Below are positions 1 to 10,745 of a DNA stretch of 64,000 bases, piece by piece. Source of the DNA: Sphaerulina vaccinii (lineage: Eukaryota > Ascomycota > Dothideomycetes > Mycosphaerellales > Mycosphaerellaceae); NCBI GenBank assembly GCA_022570795.1, contig JAKUDP010000006.1:1178001-1242000 (forward strand). Direction: 5' to 3'. The notes beneath the pieces were generated by a model that made no database searches, was not told the origin of the DNA, and saw only the letters and a list, made by a program, of their open reading frames with translations. Position numbers and translations under genes: made by a program. Positions within the stretch are counted from its first letter, which is position 1, and each line of letters starts with the position of its first letter.

Positions 1-348
1 AGACGCTTTGGCTCAAGGGCTTGCTGATATGACCACTTGAGAAAGAGAAGAGTTGAGAGCGTAGCGAAGGGTCTTACTATTGTTACGTCCTTTATGATCT
101 ACCTACTGTCCGTCTGAGGAAGCAGAAGTCTACACACAGCATACGCAGCACTTCGGTTCCGTGAAAGAAACATCATAACATCAGCAGCAGTTATGTCTGA
201 ACGCCTCGCTCTCCCTACACTCACAGCCTGTTCAGCAAACTCCCGAAGTCTAATAGAGGAGTTACAGAGTTCCTGCCAAAGTCTCGAGCATCCTTCCTGA
301 CCTGTCCATACCCACCCATTACACCAGCAAACAATCCCTCTCTCCCTG
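1..348. other. left-edge intergenic DNA
   Basis: I see no convincing gene here. The one open frame on the minus strand has no recognisable domain. Part of this stretch is probably the 3' untranslated region of the F-box gene that ends at 349. Confidence 0.4.
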
Positions 349-1353
349 TTAAACACCCCTAGACGCCACCTTAACCTCCAAAGCCTCCCTCCTAAAATCC
401 TTCCTCAACTCTTTTCTGAGTACCATATCCCAAATCTTAACCCCTCCAAGCTTCTTAACAACATGGACATCCGGCCATCCCTCCTCCCCGTCGTACACCA
501 TATCCCTTGGAAGAAACGTCGCAGTGGTAACAGGAGGTTGAAAAGCCAGCATATAGCAATAACTGGCTTCTGCAGCTGCAAGTTTCCGTCGCCTACTCCT
601 CGGAAGTGCCTTGTATGCTATCGTAGCTGGCACATTGGGGCTGGAATAGCCTTCATAAGCTTGGAGATCTTTGAGGAGGGAGGGAGTCATGAACGGATTT
701 CGTTCTATTTTGATAGGATTGGCTGTTATGGTATTCGTCTGGACGAAACTCGCATACGACAACTCATCATCTTCGTCGTACAGGTTGAGGTCAACCTTCA
801 GAGTTGCCGTGGGGCCAGGTATGGCTTGCAGGAAGAGTTTCTGTTGAAGAAGCGGGGAGGTGAAAATTATCGAGGACCAGGATTTGCAGACTACTTGGAC
901 ACGCAGGAGGAGATCTTGAGGGGAGACGAGGATGAAGATTTTTTCGGCGAGGAGTTTGGCTTCGAGGGTGGAGGAGTAGTCTGGTGGCGGTGGAGTTTCT
1001 ATTGTTGGCGAGGGAGACCGGAGACGGAGGACTTGCATGTTTGATGATGGGTCCTCGAGTGGTGGAGGCTTGGGCAGCGTCTGGCTGAGGCGGCTTTTGA
1101 AGACGACTTCTGAGGAGTCTGAGTCGCTGTCGTCTTCCGGGGACTCGTTCGTGTTGTCGTGGGATGGCAGCTGTTCTTCTCGAGGCGCTTCCATGTTGGC
1201 GGAACAGGATGGCTCGTCTGCCATTTCCTTTGCATCTTTCAGGGCAGAGATCCATTCCACGTGTTTCCGAACAATCTGATTCCACTCGTCATTCGACTTG
1301 AGGCGTGCCAGCTGTTCATTGAGCGCGTTCAAATGGTCAGCTGGCGACGACAT
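349..1353 (-). CDS. F-box domain protein (fungal family)
   Basis: A single-exon protein of 334 residues with an ATG at 1353. The N-terminal third is acidic and Ser-rich (a run of D, S and E near residues 68-85). An F-box-like helical segment follows at about residues 130-180: AEKIFILVSPQDLLLRVQVV, then a CKSW motif, then a hydrophobic segment ending in a QKLFL-type motif. The C-terminal half carries a YMLAFQPP segment and a GVKIWDMV segment, matching the W-R-M-L-x-x-QPP and GLT-x-G-x-V blocks of the other F-box copies in this window. F-box proteins are substrate adaptors of SCF ubiquitin ligases; the substrate here is unknown. It appears to be the only intact member of the family among four loci in the window. 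The family call is fairly secure, any specific role is not. Confidence 0.75.
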   Translation of the reverse strand: MSSPADHLNALNEQLARLKSNDEWNQIVRKHVEWISALKDAKEMADEPSCSANMEAPREEQLPSHDNTNESPEDDSDSDSSEVVFKSRLSQTLPKPPPLEDPSSNMQVLRLRSPSPTIETPPPPDYSSTLEAKLLAEKIFILVSPQDLLLRVQVVCKSWSSIIFTSPLLQQKLFLQAIPGPTATLKVDLNLYDEDDELSYASFVQTNTITANPIKIERNPFMTPSLLKDLQAYEGYSSPNVPATIAYKALPRSRRRKLAAAEASYCYMLAFQPPVTTATFLPRDMVYDGEEGWPDVHVVKKLGGVKIWDMVLRKELRKDFRREALEVKVASRGV

Positions 1354-1731
1354 GGTGATGTCTAGCGAGAGCGAGTGTCTAAGGTGCTTGTAGTCTGCTC
1401 CAAATGATAGGCATGAACCTCGCCACTTGACATCAGGTCATTTGACAGACACGCTAGAAGTTTGCTTACGCAGAAGAAGTAGGTGCACTCGTCGTTATGG
1501 CGACCAGGATTGCACGGACTTGTTGAACACCGATATTCACTTCACTTCTATACTACCAGCATTGATCTCGGCAAACAAAAAAGCACTTTTGCATCGTGTC
1601 CACTGTTATGGACAATCGAGGGTATCTAGCTTCTAATTCTAGGTAGAAGACACAGTAATATGTAAGCACGCCAATTCCTTCCCAGTCGTTGAATCATGAC
1701 TTGCCAGTAACAAGACTTCAGATGATGCTGC

Positions 1732-3211
1732 TTAGTTCTCAATGCCAATGTGCACGTTCTTCTCCGATGCTGGAAGTTTCTTCTCGACGTTCCATGTTGG
1801 GAGCTCGTTGACTGCACTTTCGATGATCTGAAGAGCAGACTTGATCTCCTCTTCTGTGATGACAAGTGGAGGTGCGAGACGGATGATGTTCTCGTGTGTT
1901 GGCTTGGCCTGGGAAAAATGTCAGTGTATTTATGAGTGAAAGGGGTAGGATGCAACTTACGAGTAATCCCTTCTCCTTCATGAGCAAGCACAGCTGATAT
2001 GCAGTCTTGCCACCAGTCTTCGACTCATCAATCACAATAGCGTTGAGCAAGCCCTTGCCTCTTACTAGCTGGATCATGTCATTGCGCTTCATGATCTCCT
2101 TGATACCATCGCGGAAAACATGTCCCAACCTCTCCGCACGCTCAGTCAGCTGCTCCTCCTCAACAATCTCCAACGCCTTGATAGCAACCGCACTTCCCAG
2201 CGGGTTACCTCCATATGTGCTGCCATGCGTACCAGCCTCAATCGTCAAAAGAACCTTCTTCGACCCGAGAACAGCAGAAACAGGATACATGCCACCACTG
2301 ATAGCCTTGCCGAGAAGCACAAGATCTGGCTTAATACCACTCCATTCGTGGCAAAGCAGACGTCCTGTACGTGCAATACCAGTTTGGATCTCATCGCAAA
2401 TGAGCAGAACATTATGCTTTGTGCAAAGTTCTCGTACTTTTTGCAAATAGCTCTCATCCGGTACCACGATTCCTGCTTCGCCTTGAATAGGCTCTACGAG
2501 GAAAGCTGCAGTGACCTCTCCATACTTCTCCAACACCTTCTCAAGCGCATCCGCATCTCCGAAGGGAATCGGCTCGTTGGTATCTGGGTTCACAGAGCCA
2601 ATACCAGGTAGGTAAGGACCATAGTTATCTCTACTCTCAGGATCACTCGACATGGTAATCGCAGAGAACGTCCTGCCGTGGAAATTGTCCTGTACACTGA
2701 AAACCAGTGCTTTGTCCTTTGGGATCCCCTTCACTTTATATCCCCACTTTCGTGCAACTTTGACTGCAGTCTCTACAGCTTCTGCTCCAGTGTTCATTGG
2801 TAGTACCATTTCGAAACCCATCATCTTTGTGACTTTTTCGGCGAACTTGGGGAAGACATCGTTGTAGAATGCTCGGCTGGAGAGTGTTAGGCGGCTGGCT
2901 TGGTCTGTGAGGGCTTGGATGAGCTTTGGGTGGCAGTGGCCTTGGTTGACTGCCGAGTAGGCTGAGAGGAAGTCGAGGTAGTGCTTCTCTTCGGGGTCCC
3001 AGACTGAGACTCCCTTTGCTCGAGCGAAGACAATGGGGAGTGGGTGGTAGTTGTGAGCTGCATATTGCTCCTCGGTCTCGATTGCCTGTTGGGTCGTGGC
3101 GGCGTGGTATGCAGATGCGTCGTTGGAAGGAGTGAAGGCCGCTGCTTTGGCGTTCAGAGTCAGGCCGTTGGTGTGCCCGTTCGTAGGCTCGTCGATTGCC
3201 ATTGGTGCCAT
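1732..3211 (-). CDS. CAR2: ornithine aminotransferase
   Basis: Two exons, 1961-3211 and 1732-1908, joined across a 52-nt intron (GTAAGT donor, CCCAG acceptor), give 475 residues. The enzyme is a PLP-dependent class-III aminotransferase. It converts L-ornithine and 2-oxoglutarate to glutamate-5-semialdehyde and glutamate in arginine catabolism, and is cytosolic in fungi. Visible blocks are the N-terminal VWDPEEKHYLDFLSAYSAVN segment, the MNTGAEAVETAVKVARKWGY cofactor region, the LLICDEIQTGIARTG segment and the Schiff-base lysine in LLGKAISGG (about residue 302). The second exon restores the expected end (KPTHENIIRLAPPLVI), which the unspliced frame lacks. It is longer than yeast CAR2 (424 aa), mainly through an Ala/Thr-rich N terminus. 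It is divergent from the Zn2Cys6 gene at 3776 with about 560 bp between the starts. Confidence 0.95.
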
Positions 3212-3775
3212 CTTTCTACTAGTCCTAGGCTTGGTATGGTACTGTTGTTATTGTAGGTATACTGTGATCAGTGAGAGACAGAGTGGGAGTAAAGAGAAAG
3301 GATATGACTACTACACGAGACAAAGAAAGAGAGGAAGAATATATACTTTCCCTCGCCATTCCAAGGATCGCTCGCTCCTCTCCTGTGCCTCGCACCCAGC
3401 AATCTTCCAGTTGTCTTGTCACGAAGACGGTCGGGCCCCACTGTCGCCGAAAGACTCCGCCTGGGTCGCCTGGTCCTGCTTATAGCGATCAGTTCAGAAG
3501 AGGAGAGGGCACGTCTTGCTTATAGAGTGCAAACGACGGCATATGCTTGCACTTGGGAGTCTAGTTGTTATCATGTGGCACATGAAGTCCAGACGCTTAC
3601 CTTCGGCGTTAATCTTATCATTACGTTTCATCGACCTCGTTTTCATTGGTACAGAAATCCTTGCTGACACCCGCATCTCGTTCTTGGCGATGAGGAACTG
3701 GCGCGTGCTGATGTGCCAAGTGAGGAGGCAATCGAGACGACATCTCTCATCTCCACTTATAATATAGTCGCCATC
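3212..3775. promoter_or_regulatory. shared divergent promoter region
   Basis: This 564-bp stretch lies between the divergent starts of the ornithine aminotransferase and a Zn2Cys6 regulator, so it must hold both promoters. I do not see a clear palindromic CGG-N-CCG operator. The bidirectional role is inferred from geometry only. Confidence 0.4.
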
Positions 3776-5166
3776 ATGGTCATCGATGAAGACAATCGCA
3801 AGCGAAAAGCTCATACGAAGAGTCGTCAAGGGTGCGGAAACTGTAAGCTGCGAAGAGTGAAGGTATAGCATACCACCTTGATCTTGAACAGTACATGTTG
3901 ATACATTGGTAGTGCGGCGAAGAGAAGCCAGGATGTCGAAAGTGCCAGTCATATGGCTTGGCCTGCGACTATGGAGGCTCGACTACTGCAGAGCTACATT
4001 TCGAGGGCATAGACTCTTTCCAAATTGAAGTCTCGAAGCCTCCTATAACACCTCCAGATACGCCGCCTGAAGATGCCGCCTTCGACGCGAAGAAACTTAT
4101 TGACTCCATGATGAATGCTCCTCTACAGCTGCATATAGAGCCTGGGAGCGAAGGCTCAGGAGTCGTCTATCTAGATAAGCCTCATCTGAAGCTACTACAC
4201 ACATTCTACGACAAGTCAGTCTTGACATTAGGAACCAAGGAGTCAGTCCCCATATACCGCCGAGTAATGACAACGGCCGCATCACAATTCGCCTACGCCC
4301 TCCATGCAGTCCTCAGATTCGCCTCGATTCACGACAGATTCGTCTACGATCCCATAGAAACCAAGCCCTCCACTGCCGAAGCCTTCCACGGCTACCACGC
4401 AGCAGCACTCTTCAGCCAAGCACTCACCAAAGACCCCGAAAATATGTCTAACGAAGAAAAGGATGCATTATGGGCCACAGCCGCAGTCCTAGGCGCTACA
4501 TCTTTCACAAGCATAGAAGCTACAACCGCACAACAAGCCTGGCCACTTCGAGATCCAGAGTTCAGCGACCTCGACTGGCTCAAAATGAGCGATGGGAAGA
4601 AACAAGTTTGGAAAATGGTCAATCCTCTTCGAGAAGGCAGTGCTTTTCGCCCTGTGATAGAATTAGAACAGAACAAAGACGAAGTAACATATCACCGTGC
4701 CATGGATCCGAATCTGGACATGCTATTCCCATACGTCACCAAGCTATACAACTTGGACGACTCTACACTTCCGGATAATAACATCCTCAACGCCCCACGA
4801 GATTCTTTACCCAAGACAAGAGACGATCCTTACCGAACAGCCGCATCTATCATCACACGCTTATTACCGATAGAAGCCACGCATTCTACTATCATGTGGT
4901 TTTTATCTTTTCTCGGACATATGGAACCTGAATTTCGAGAATTATTAGAAAGTAAGGATCCTGCTGCGCTGTTGTTGTTGGCTTGGTGGTATGCGAAGTT
5001 GATCCCGTATGATGTTTGGTGGTTGACGAGGAGGGCGAGGTTGGAATGTCAGGCGATTTGTTTGTTTCTGGAGAAGACTTTGGATGACGAGAGTGAAGTT
5101 AGGAGGTTGTTGGAGTTTCCGAGGGGGGTTTGTTTTGATACTAGTGTGGAGGGCAATGATGCCTAG
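3776..5166 (+). CDS. Zn(II)2Cys6 transcription factor
   Basis: Two exons, 3776-3862 and 3913-5166, separated by a 50-nt intron, give 446 residues. The intron lies just before the third cysteine, so the zinc cluster is complete only after splicing: Cys at residues 20, 23, 30, 37, 40 and 47, spacing C-X2-C-X6-C-X6-C-X2-C-X6-C. The flanking basic residues (RKRKAHTKSRQGC) are typical. A PPITPPDTPPED linker follows at about residues 72-84, then a helical region resembling the fungal_trans_2/sterol-uptake-control (Upc2/Ecm22-like) group. It is a nuclear DNA-binding regulator of unknown target. It sits divergently next to the ornithine aminotransferase, which makes a link to arginine use possible but unproven. 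The length is normal for this compact subfamily. Confidence 0.88.
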
Positions 5167-5560
5167 GATGGTTCCCTTCTCTGGAATCAGTGTGTGCTTG
5201 GGATTTTGTGAGATATGGAGGTTTGGTGGCATGGTTTGAGACTCGTATCAGGAGATATCTGCTATCTTGGACTTACCATTTCTCGGGACGGAACACTCTA
5301 CTACGATCACTCTCCCTGACCCAGGTTCCGAAGGGGTGGCGCTTTACCAATGTTGAGGCCGGCGCGTAGTATGGTCTTCTCCGAAACCAGTGTTTGCAAG
5401 GAACTCTGCGTGGTCTGGAGCTTTGAAGGCATGGTTTCGATATCATTCTTGAGGCTACTTTGATATACTGGATCTACCTTCTCGGGACAATACACTACTA
5501 CGACCACTCTTCCTAGCCCCAGATCCAGCGGAGAGGCTGTTGAAGCACTCGCAAACCGGT
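5167..5560. repeat. degenerate tandem duplication, period about 200 bp
   Basis: Two diverged copies lie directly after the Zn2Cys6 stop codon. The first starts near 5168 (ATGGTTCCCTTCTCTGG) and the second near 5371 (ATGGTCTTCTCCGAAACCAG). Both contain GGCATGGTTT, then a CTTCTCGGGAC-like or TTTCTCGGGAC block, then CACTCTACTACGATCACTC or CACTACTACGACCACTC. The remaining 200 bp before 5779 show nothing I recognise. Confidence 0.55.
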
Positions 5561-5778
5561 ATGCTGAACTGAGCTTTCGAACGCGTAGTTCCGCTTCCTC
5601 TTCGCTCTTGAAGGTCTATATCTTGGGGGTGTCTCTCCAGGGACTCACTCGGCCGGTACATGTACTTGTCCAGTCGATCTCGTGCACGTTTGCAGACCTC
5701 TTCAACATCAACAGGATCCAGTTCGCAGGAAGTTGTCTTGCTTAGGATGTCAGAATTCCTTTCGGTCGAAGCTCTGCA

Positions 5779-8616
5779 TCATGCGCATGCTCCTACAGTG
5801 TCTGTCGTAGCGCCTCCATCCTCAGTGGAATTAGCTGGAACGTCATCGTCTTCGTATCGGGACACCCAATGCTGATGTCTCATGCAAAACGTGCCACCAG
5901 CTTGCCGGCTCGTAGCATTCCGACACCTTGGATCATGCCCACACCGCACGGACTGCCAGCATTCCTGCTGCTTGCAACGAACTCCGTGTCGACACTCTTC
6001 CCCGATCGTATCCGGAGATCGGATGCCCCTCGTCAAGCGTGGTCGCTCTTCCTTCAGCTGAGACATCTCTTCACGACGTCGTTTGAAAAGCTCGAAGCGG
6101 CGGTCGCCAATCTTGTCTTGCAGAGCATTGATCTGAAGCTGCACTTCAATCAGACGCGAGCGTAGCGCTGACATGAACTTGCTATCAGCGAGCTCAGCCG
6201 CCTTCTCCTCTTGCTCAGCTCGCAGGCGATCAGAGTTCTCATCGAAGCACATCATGCTCTGCACTTCTTTGATCAGGGACCTCTTATCCAGAACGCTATG
6301 ACCCTTGAACTTGTTCTTGACAATCTCTATCAGGAATTCCTTGGCGTCTTCTGTGTAAAAATCTTCACAAAATGGACAGCTATCATTCTCCGAAAGCCAT
6401 TCACAAATCTGTTGCGAGCTGATGTCGCTCCAAGATCCTTGGTTTTCACACAAGCCTCGGAAATGTCTTGTCGCCTGGCCCTCATAACGCTGCAAGTACT
6501 CTCTGATCTCCTCGACCTCGATCTGCTCGAAAAGTGCAGGATTCTTACAGGCTGCTACAATCTCTCGGTCTTCAAGGGGCCACTCTTCGGAGGGCCGCTC
6601 TCCGAAGGGCCGCTCTCTGGGCTCTCTGGGAGCATCATCTCCACGTCGAGCTCGCCAATCTTCGAACATCAGCTCCACAGTCTCGATGAGGTCCTCTCTG
6701 ACGGGCTTCTTGAATTTCGTCCCGTAGGGCGTGTCCTCCGTTATGCCCTCTGGAACGATGTTTCCGTCTTGCCAGTCTTTGTGGATCGGCCACGAGGGGA
6801 GCTTGCCACGCCTCTTCTCCGCTAACCACTCTTCGATCTCCACCGTCTTGATGCTCTTCCAGGGAGCACTGTCATAAATCGCTCTTCGGAGCCTTATGGT
6901 GGTCGGATGAGCCTCTCGAGTCTCGACTTTTTTCTTCTCCCTCAACTTATCCACCATATGCTCAGCTAGAGCGGGATCTTTGCACGCGGCTTCGAATATA
7001 CGCATCCCTCCCCTGGCTTTTTTCTCTTGAAAGGTGTCCTCACAATCAGGAACGGCCATGGCGTTGCATATTTCTGGTGCTAGCATGAGCATACTCGCTC
7101 TATGCTGGCCCTCTGGCAACTCGTTGATCCTCTCGTGGACAAGCAGCTGGAATGGAGAGGGGCTCACGGCTCCATTGCTTGCCGTGGCGCTCGAGGACGG
7201 ACTGGAAGCAGCGGCTTTGCCGCGTTTTCTTTTCCGTCCTTGTGCCTCACATGGTGCTTGCATCATATCGACGCTGCTTGCCGCAGTGGGACTCAAAGCC
7301 GCAGAGACAGAGGACTGCTGCGCGCCAGATTTGCTTGGTCCAGCAACCCGGGAGGGCGTATCACCAGGAGATTCGTCCTTCTTGGCTTTAGAGCCTCCGT
7401 ACATATCGAACACTCGACCTCGCAGGGTAGCCTCGGGCTGCCAGAACTCAGTCGGATAAGCTCTCTTGATCTCTTTGTACTCCAGCCTTGGTCGGCCTGG
7501 TGTCCCCTCTACAAGCTCGATCAACAACAGAGACCTCCTGCGATTCTCCGCCTCGCTGACTGGAGCTGTCCCCTTCTTAGGGGTGCGGACACTGTGCGCG
7601 CATTCGCAGTCGGCGCGACCACAGTCTTGGCCTCCCTGCTGTAGCCATCTGCGACATACAGGCTTCTTGGGGTTAGTGGCCTTGGTACAGCTCGGGCCGT
7701 GGTTGCATTTGCCGCAATCTAGCCATTCGGGACAATAGTCTGGTTTGCCTTTTTTGACATTCTCCGCGGGACGCTTGTTGGGAGCTGAGCGCTTCACAGT
7801 CGAAGCACTTGCCGTGGTGGCGGGGGCAGAGGCAGAGACAGGAGATACAACCGCATCACTCTCTGCTTCGTTCAGCTCGGAAGCTGGCGACTCTGCAGTC
7901 ACAGTGCTTGCCGTGGTGGCAGCAGAGGAGGCAGAGATAGGAACTGGAACTGCATCGTTCTCCATTTCGTTCAGCTCGTGAGCCTGCGACCCTGCGGTAG
8001 CATTCGCCGCTCTGGTTGGAGCAGCCTCAGCCGAGACGACGACACGGTCTCTCATCTCCAAACCGGAAGACCCAGATATCTCCGGCTCCGTGCTAGCATT
8101 GCTTATCGCGGTCAGGAGAGGTTCGGCGGAGACAGGAGTCCTGGTGCCGGTTATCTCTGGTTCGGGGATGCCAGAGGCTTGGGGTCCTATGTTGGCCCTA
8201 CCCTCCATGGTCGGAGATCCCTCAGTGGAGACAGGAGTCGTGGTGCCGGTCGTTTCTATCTCGGGAATGCCAGAGGCTCGGGGCTCCAGGGTGGCAGCAC
8301 TCTCCATGGTCAGAGGTCCCTCAGCGGAGACATGAGGTCGAAGCGGCTCATAGCTCTCGGTACGGTCTATGTCCATATATCGCCGATATGTATCGCTCAC
8401 CATGGGTAGAGCCTTATCAAGAAACGTGCTATCATAGTCTCCTTGATTGAACTCTGGAAGCCGGGCGAGAGTCTCGAAGGGCTCTGCTCTCGGATCAAGA
8501 GATCGCTCCTCTTCTTCGGATGGCAAACGCGAGGCCGTGGTGGGCGGCGCTCTCCACCACGTAGTCGCCTGTTGCATTGTGAGAGTGTAGCAAATGGTAT
8601 AAGTGTACGAAGACAA
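5779..8616 (-). CDS. large hypothetical protein with Cys-rich segments and Ser/Thr/Ala repeats
   Basis: A single open frame of 945 residues; a second in-frame ATG at 8577 (MQQATTWWRAPP) is an equally plausible start. I do not recognise a named family. From the N terminus there is a low-complexity region of degenerate repeats (about residues 100-265) built on PVSxE...T/SGIPE and later ASELNEAESDA-type units. Next is a Cys/His-rich block (about 285-345: CPEWLDCGKCNHGPSC, then CRRW, CGRADCECAH) that could bind zinc in CCCH style. After that comes a region with two related segments, ACKDPALAEH and ACKNPALFEQ, followed by EWL motifs. The end holds a coiled coil and a second Cys/His cluster (CRHGVRCKQQECWQSVRCGH). 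The composition suggests a nuclear nucleic-acid or protein-binding role, but that is inference. It is divergent from the unknown gene at 9234. Confidence 0.65.
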   Translation of the reverse strand: MSSYTYTICYTLTMQQATTWWRAPPTTASRLPSEEEERSLDPRAEPFETLARLPEFNQGDYDSTFLDKALPMVSDTYRRYMDIDRTESYEPLRPHVSAEGPLTMESAATLEPRASGIPEIETTGTTTPVSTEGSPTMEGRANIGPQASGIPEPEITGTRTPVSAEPLLTAISNASTEPEISGSSGLEMRDRVVVSAEAAPTRAANATAGSQAHELNEMENDAVPVPISASSAATTASTVTAESPASELNEAESDAVVSPVSASAPATTASASTVKRSAPNKRPAENVKKGKPDYCPEWLDCGKCNHGPSCTKATNPKKPVCRRWLQQGGQDCGRADCECAHSVRTPKKGTAPVSEAENRRRSLLLIELVEGTPGRPRLEYKEIKRAYPTEFWQPEATLRGRVFDMYGGSKAKKDESPGDTPSRVAGPSKSGAQQSSVSAALSPTAASSVDMMQAPCEAQGRKRKRGKAAASSPSSSATASNGAVSPSPFQLLVHERINELPEGQHRASMLMLAPEICNAMAVPDCEDTFQEKKARGGMRIFEAACKDPALAEHMVDKLREKKKVETREAHPTTIRLRRAIYDSAPWKSIKTVEIEEWLAEKRRGKLPSWPIHKDWQDGNIVPEGITEDTPYGTKFKKPVREDLIETVELMFEDWRARRGDDAPREPRERPFGERPSEEWPLEDREIVAACKNPALFEQIEVEEIREYLQRYEGQATRHFRGLCENQGSWSDISSQQICEWLSENDSCPFCEDFYTEDAKEFLIEIVKNKFKGHSVLDKRSLIKEVQSMMCFDENSDRLRAEQEEKAAELADSKFMSALRSRLIEVQLQINALQDKIGDRRFELFKRRREEMSQLKEERPRLTRGIRSPDTIGEECRHGVRCKQQECWQSVRCGHDPRCRNATSRQAGGTFCMRHQHWVSRYEDDDVPANSTEDGGATTDTVGACA

Positions 8617-9233
8617 AGTGACGCCTGACCAGTGTGTTGATGTATTGAAGTCAAGAGGCTAACCAGAGACTGCGTAGAATAAAATCGAACGGAAGAAAGA
8701 AGATCACAAGACAGAAACTGGTACTGCCAGTGGAAGTAACAGCACACCGCAGAATAAAAATCTTGACTCATGAAGGTGGAAGCCACTGAAGTGTAGTCAG
8801 CTTGCAAGTAGCAAGCCGTCTCCTTCGTGGATGAGACAGACAAAGTTCAAACCTACCCAGACATTCGCACGATTTGAGATGGATCCATGATCGAACAACA
8901 TCTCTTCTCTTTCTATGCAGCACCTTTGCATACCGCAATACTTCATACCAGCAACACGAGCAACGTTGACGTGCTAAGCGCGCAGACTTTGGCGTTGTGA
9001 CTCAACTTCCTCTACGAACTGTTCAGATCTGCTGAAGCATATGTCCTCACTTCTGCGCGCACGGGAACGTCTCAAGCGGTCCGAGCCCAAACCAGACTTT
9101 TGCATGTGATCGAATTAAACGCCTCAGCACGTCTCTTTTATTCTACGCGCTATCTCCGCACTCTGCAATACACCGAAGCAACAAAATAATCACCGATACC
9201 ACAAGAAAGAATTCATAGCAAGTCGGAGACATA
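8617..9233. promoter_or_regulatory. divergent intergenic region between two unknown genes
   Basis: A 617-bp gap holding the 5' sides of both divergent genes (5779-8616 minus, 9234-10745 plus). A GAAAGAAGAAGATC purine tract lies near 8690. I find no coding sequence or repeat. Confidence 0.4.
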
Positions 9234-10745
9234 ATGGGGAACTACTATCCCACACTGAGGAACACCATGATTAATCACCAGGGCAGCCATACCGCCCAAG
9301 GCACTGTGATCGATCCTAACGTGCAAAGTACTGCACCTCAATCTCGAAAGCGCAAGAGCACGGCGCTGAATGATTTGGTGCACTCGACGCCTGAAGAACA
9401 GCGTGAATGCGATGCTCGGACTTTCGATGACATTTCCGAAGTCAAGGAGCATATTATTCACCTCAGAGATGATCATGGCCTCTCCTATGATGACATTTTG
9501 ACCAGATGCACCTTCAAGATATCGAATAGGGCCCTTCGCCGGCACGTTTACAATCTGAGGAAAATGTTACGACTGAGTGCAGGCCCAGCTACCGCAAGCG
9601 ATGGTGCAAGCACGAGAGAGAAGCAAAAGATGGGCGCCAGCTCTTCTCCTGATGGGCTATCACCACGCCCGGGAAAGAGGTCAAAGAAAACCAACACCTC
9701 TCCAGCGTCTTCTCAGACGCTGAGCCAAAGCCAGGCTCCAGTGAATGACAGTAGGAGCCCTACCATTCGGGACGATGACTCCGAGAACGAAGGGTCTGTG
9801 GACTCGCGTCTCGACTGTAGTGATATGCGTGAATACTTGCGAGCTCGCAAGGCTGTGCGCATGCGTTCGAAGCGGCATCCAGAGTCCTCTCCAGCAGTGG
9901 AGGAAGATCAAGCCACCATTAGCGATGGCACGTCGTCTTCATCAGAGGATGACGATATGGAATCGTACCCAGTCCGCAGGGCACGCTATCACCAAGCCGT
10001 CGATGAGCAAGACAACGAAAACCCAAAGTTCTACCAACGTGACAGAGATGGTTACATCTCCCCAGCTTCTTGGTGTTTTCGCTTCGCAGCCCAGGCCAGA
10101 AGGTTCCTGGAATGGCTACATGGAGAGAAACCCGATGTCGTGGTCTATGCGAACAAGCTCTACGCTGCAGAGAAACGCACCTTCACTTGCTATGACCACT
10201 TTGATAGATGGTATAGCTCCTACCACGCAGGTGTCGAGGTCCCGGATTGGTATCTGCATACGCTGAGATACTATGTAGCTCATGAAATTCAACGGGGCTA
10301 TGAAGTGGATCGTGATAGGCAGGCTTTCCTGTTAGGGTTCCTCGAGTGGGTGATCAAAACCCTGGAGGCGGCTGGGAGAGATCCTGAGCGTGCAGAGTCT
10401 TTCAGGGCATTTCTTGACTTCGCATTTCTTGCGACCAAGAAGATTTCGTCGCGAAGCCAGACTCCCGAGTGTGATGGTGGAGAGATAGGCAAAGTCCGCG
10501 GTGCCTACCACGAAGAAGACTGTCGCGTTGCAGCTCCGACGTTTGTCGAAAGCAATTTGAGATCAACGTCGTCTCTACAGGTCTCTCGCAATGACCAAGC
10601 TCCTAGGGAGCCAGACCTTGCAAGCCACGGGACCAGTGCTGTGGCCAGAGAAAGTCACCGACCTCAAGATGCCAACGAGCGCCATGCGGCCCAGATCTTG
10701 ATTTCGATGCGGAACGACATCCTCGACGATGAGGAGATGGCCTGA
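9234..10745 (+). CDS. hypothetical protein with N-terminal helix-turn-helix-like segment
   Basis: A single-exon frame of 503 residues from an ATG at 9234. No family is recognised with confidence. Residues about 66-110 (EVKEHIIHLRDDHGLSYDDI, then ISNRALRRHVYNLRKML) read like a small helical DNA-binding unit and loosely recall the Clr5 domain. A Ser/Pro/acidic linker with several basic patches (KRSKKT, RARKAVRMRSKR) follows to about residue 255. A folded aromatic-rich region is at about 265-410 (SWCFRFAAQARRFLEWLHGE, YDHFDRWYSSYH, FLDFAFLATKK). The tail is polar. The likely location is the nucleus, judging by the basic patches. It is divergent from another unknown protein, and the pair may share a promoter. 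Confidence 0.6.
   Translation: MGNYYPTLRNTMINHQGSHTAQGTVIDPNVQSTAPQSRKRKSTALNDLVHSTPEEQRECDARTFDDISEVKEHIIHLRDDHGLSYDDILTRCTFKISNRALRRHVYNLRKMLRLSAGPATASDGASTREKQKMGASSSPDGLSPRPGKRSKKTNTSPASSQTLSQSQAPVNDSRSPTIRDDDSENEGSVDSRLDCSDMREYLRARKAVRMRSKRHPESSPAVEEDQATISDGTSSSSEDDDMESYPVRRARYHQAVDEQDNENPKFYQRDRDGYISPASWCFRFAAQARRFLEWLHGEKPDVVVYANKLYAAEKRTFTCYDHFDRWYSSYHAGVEVPDWYLHTLRYYVAHEIQRGYEVDRDRQAFLLGFLEWVIKTLEAAGRDPERAESFRAFLDFAFLATKKISSRSQTPECDGGEIGKVRGAYHEEDCRVAAPTFVESNLRSTSSLQVSRNDQAPREPDLASHGTSAVARESHRPQDANERHAAQILISMRNDILDDEEMA

Noticed and set aside
463..1044. 193-codon plus-strand open frame
   Set aside because: It is antisense to the F-box gene and has no domain; its composition mirrors the other strand's codons.
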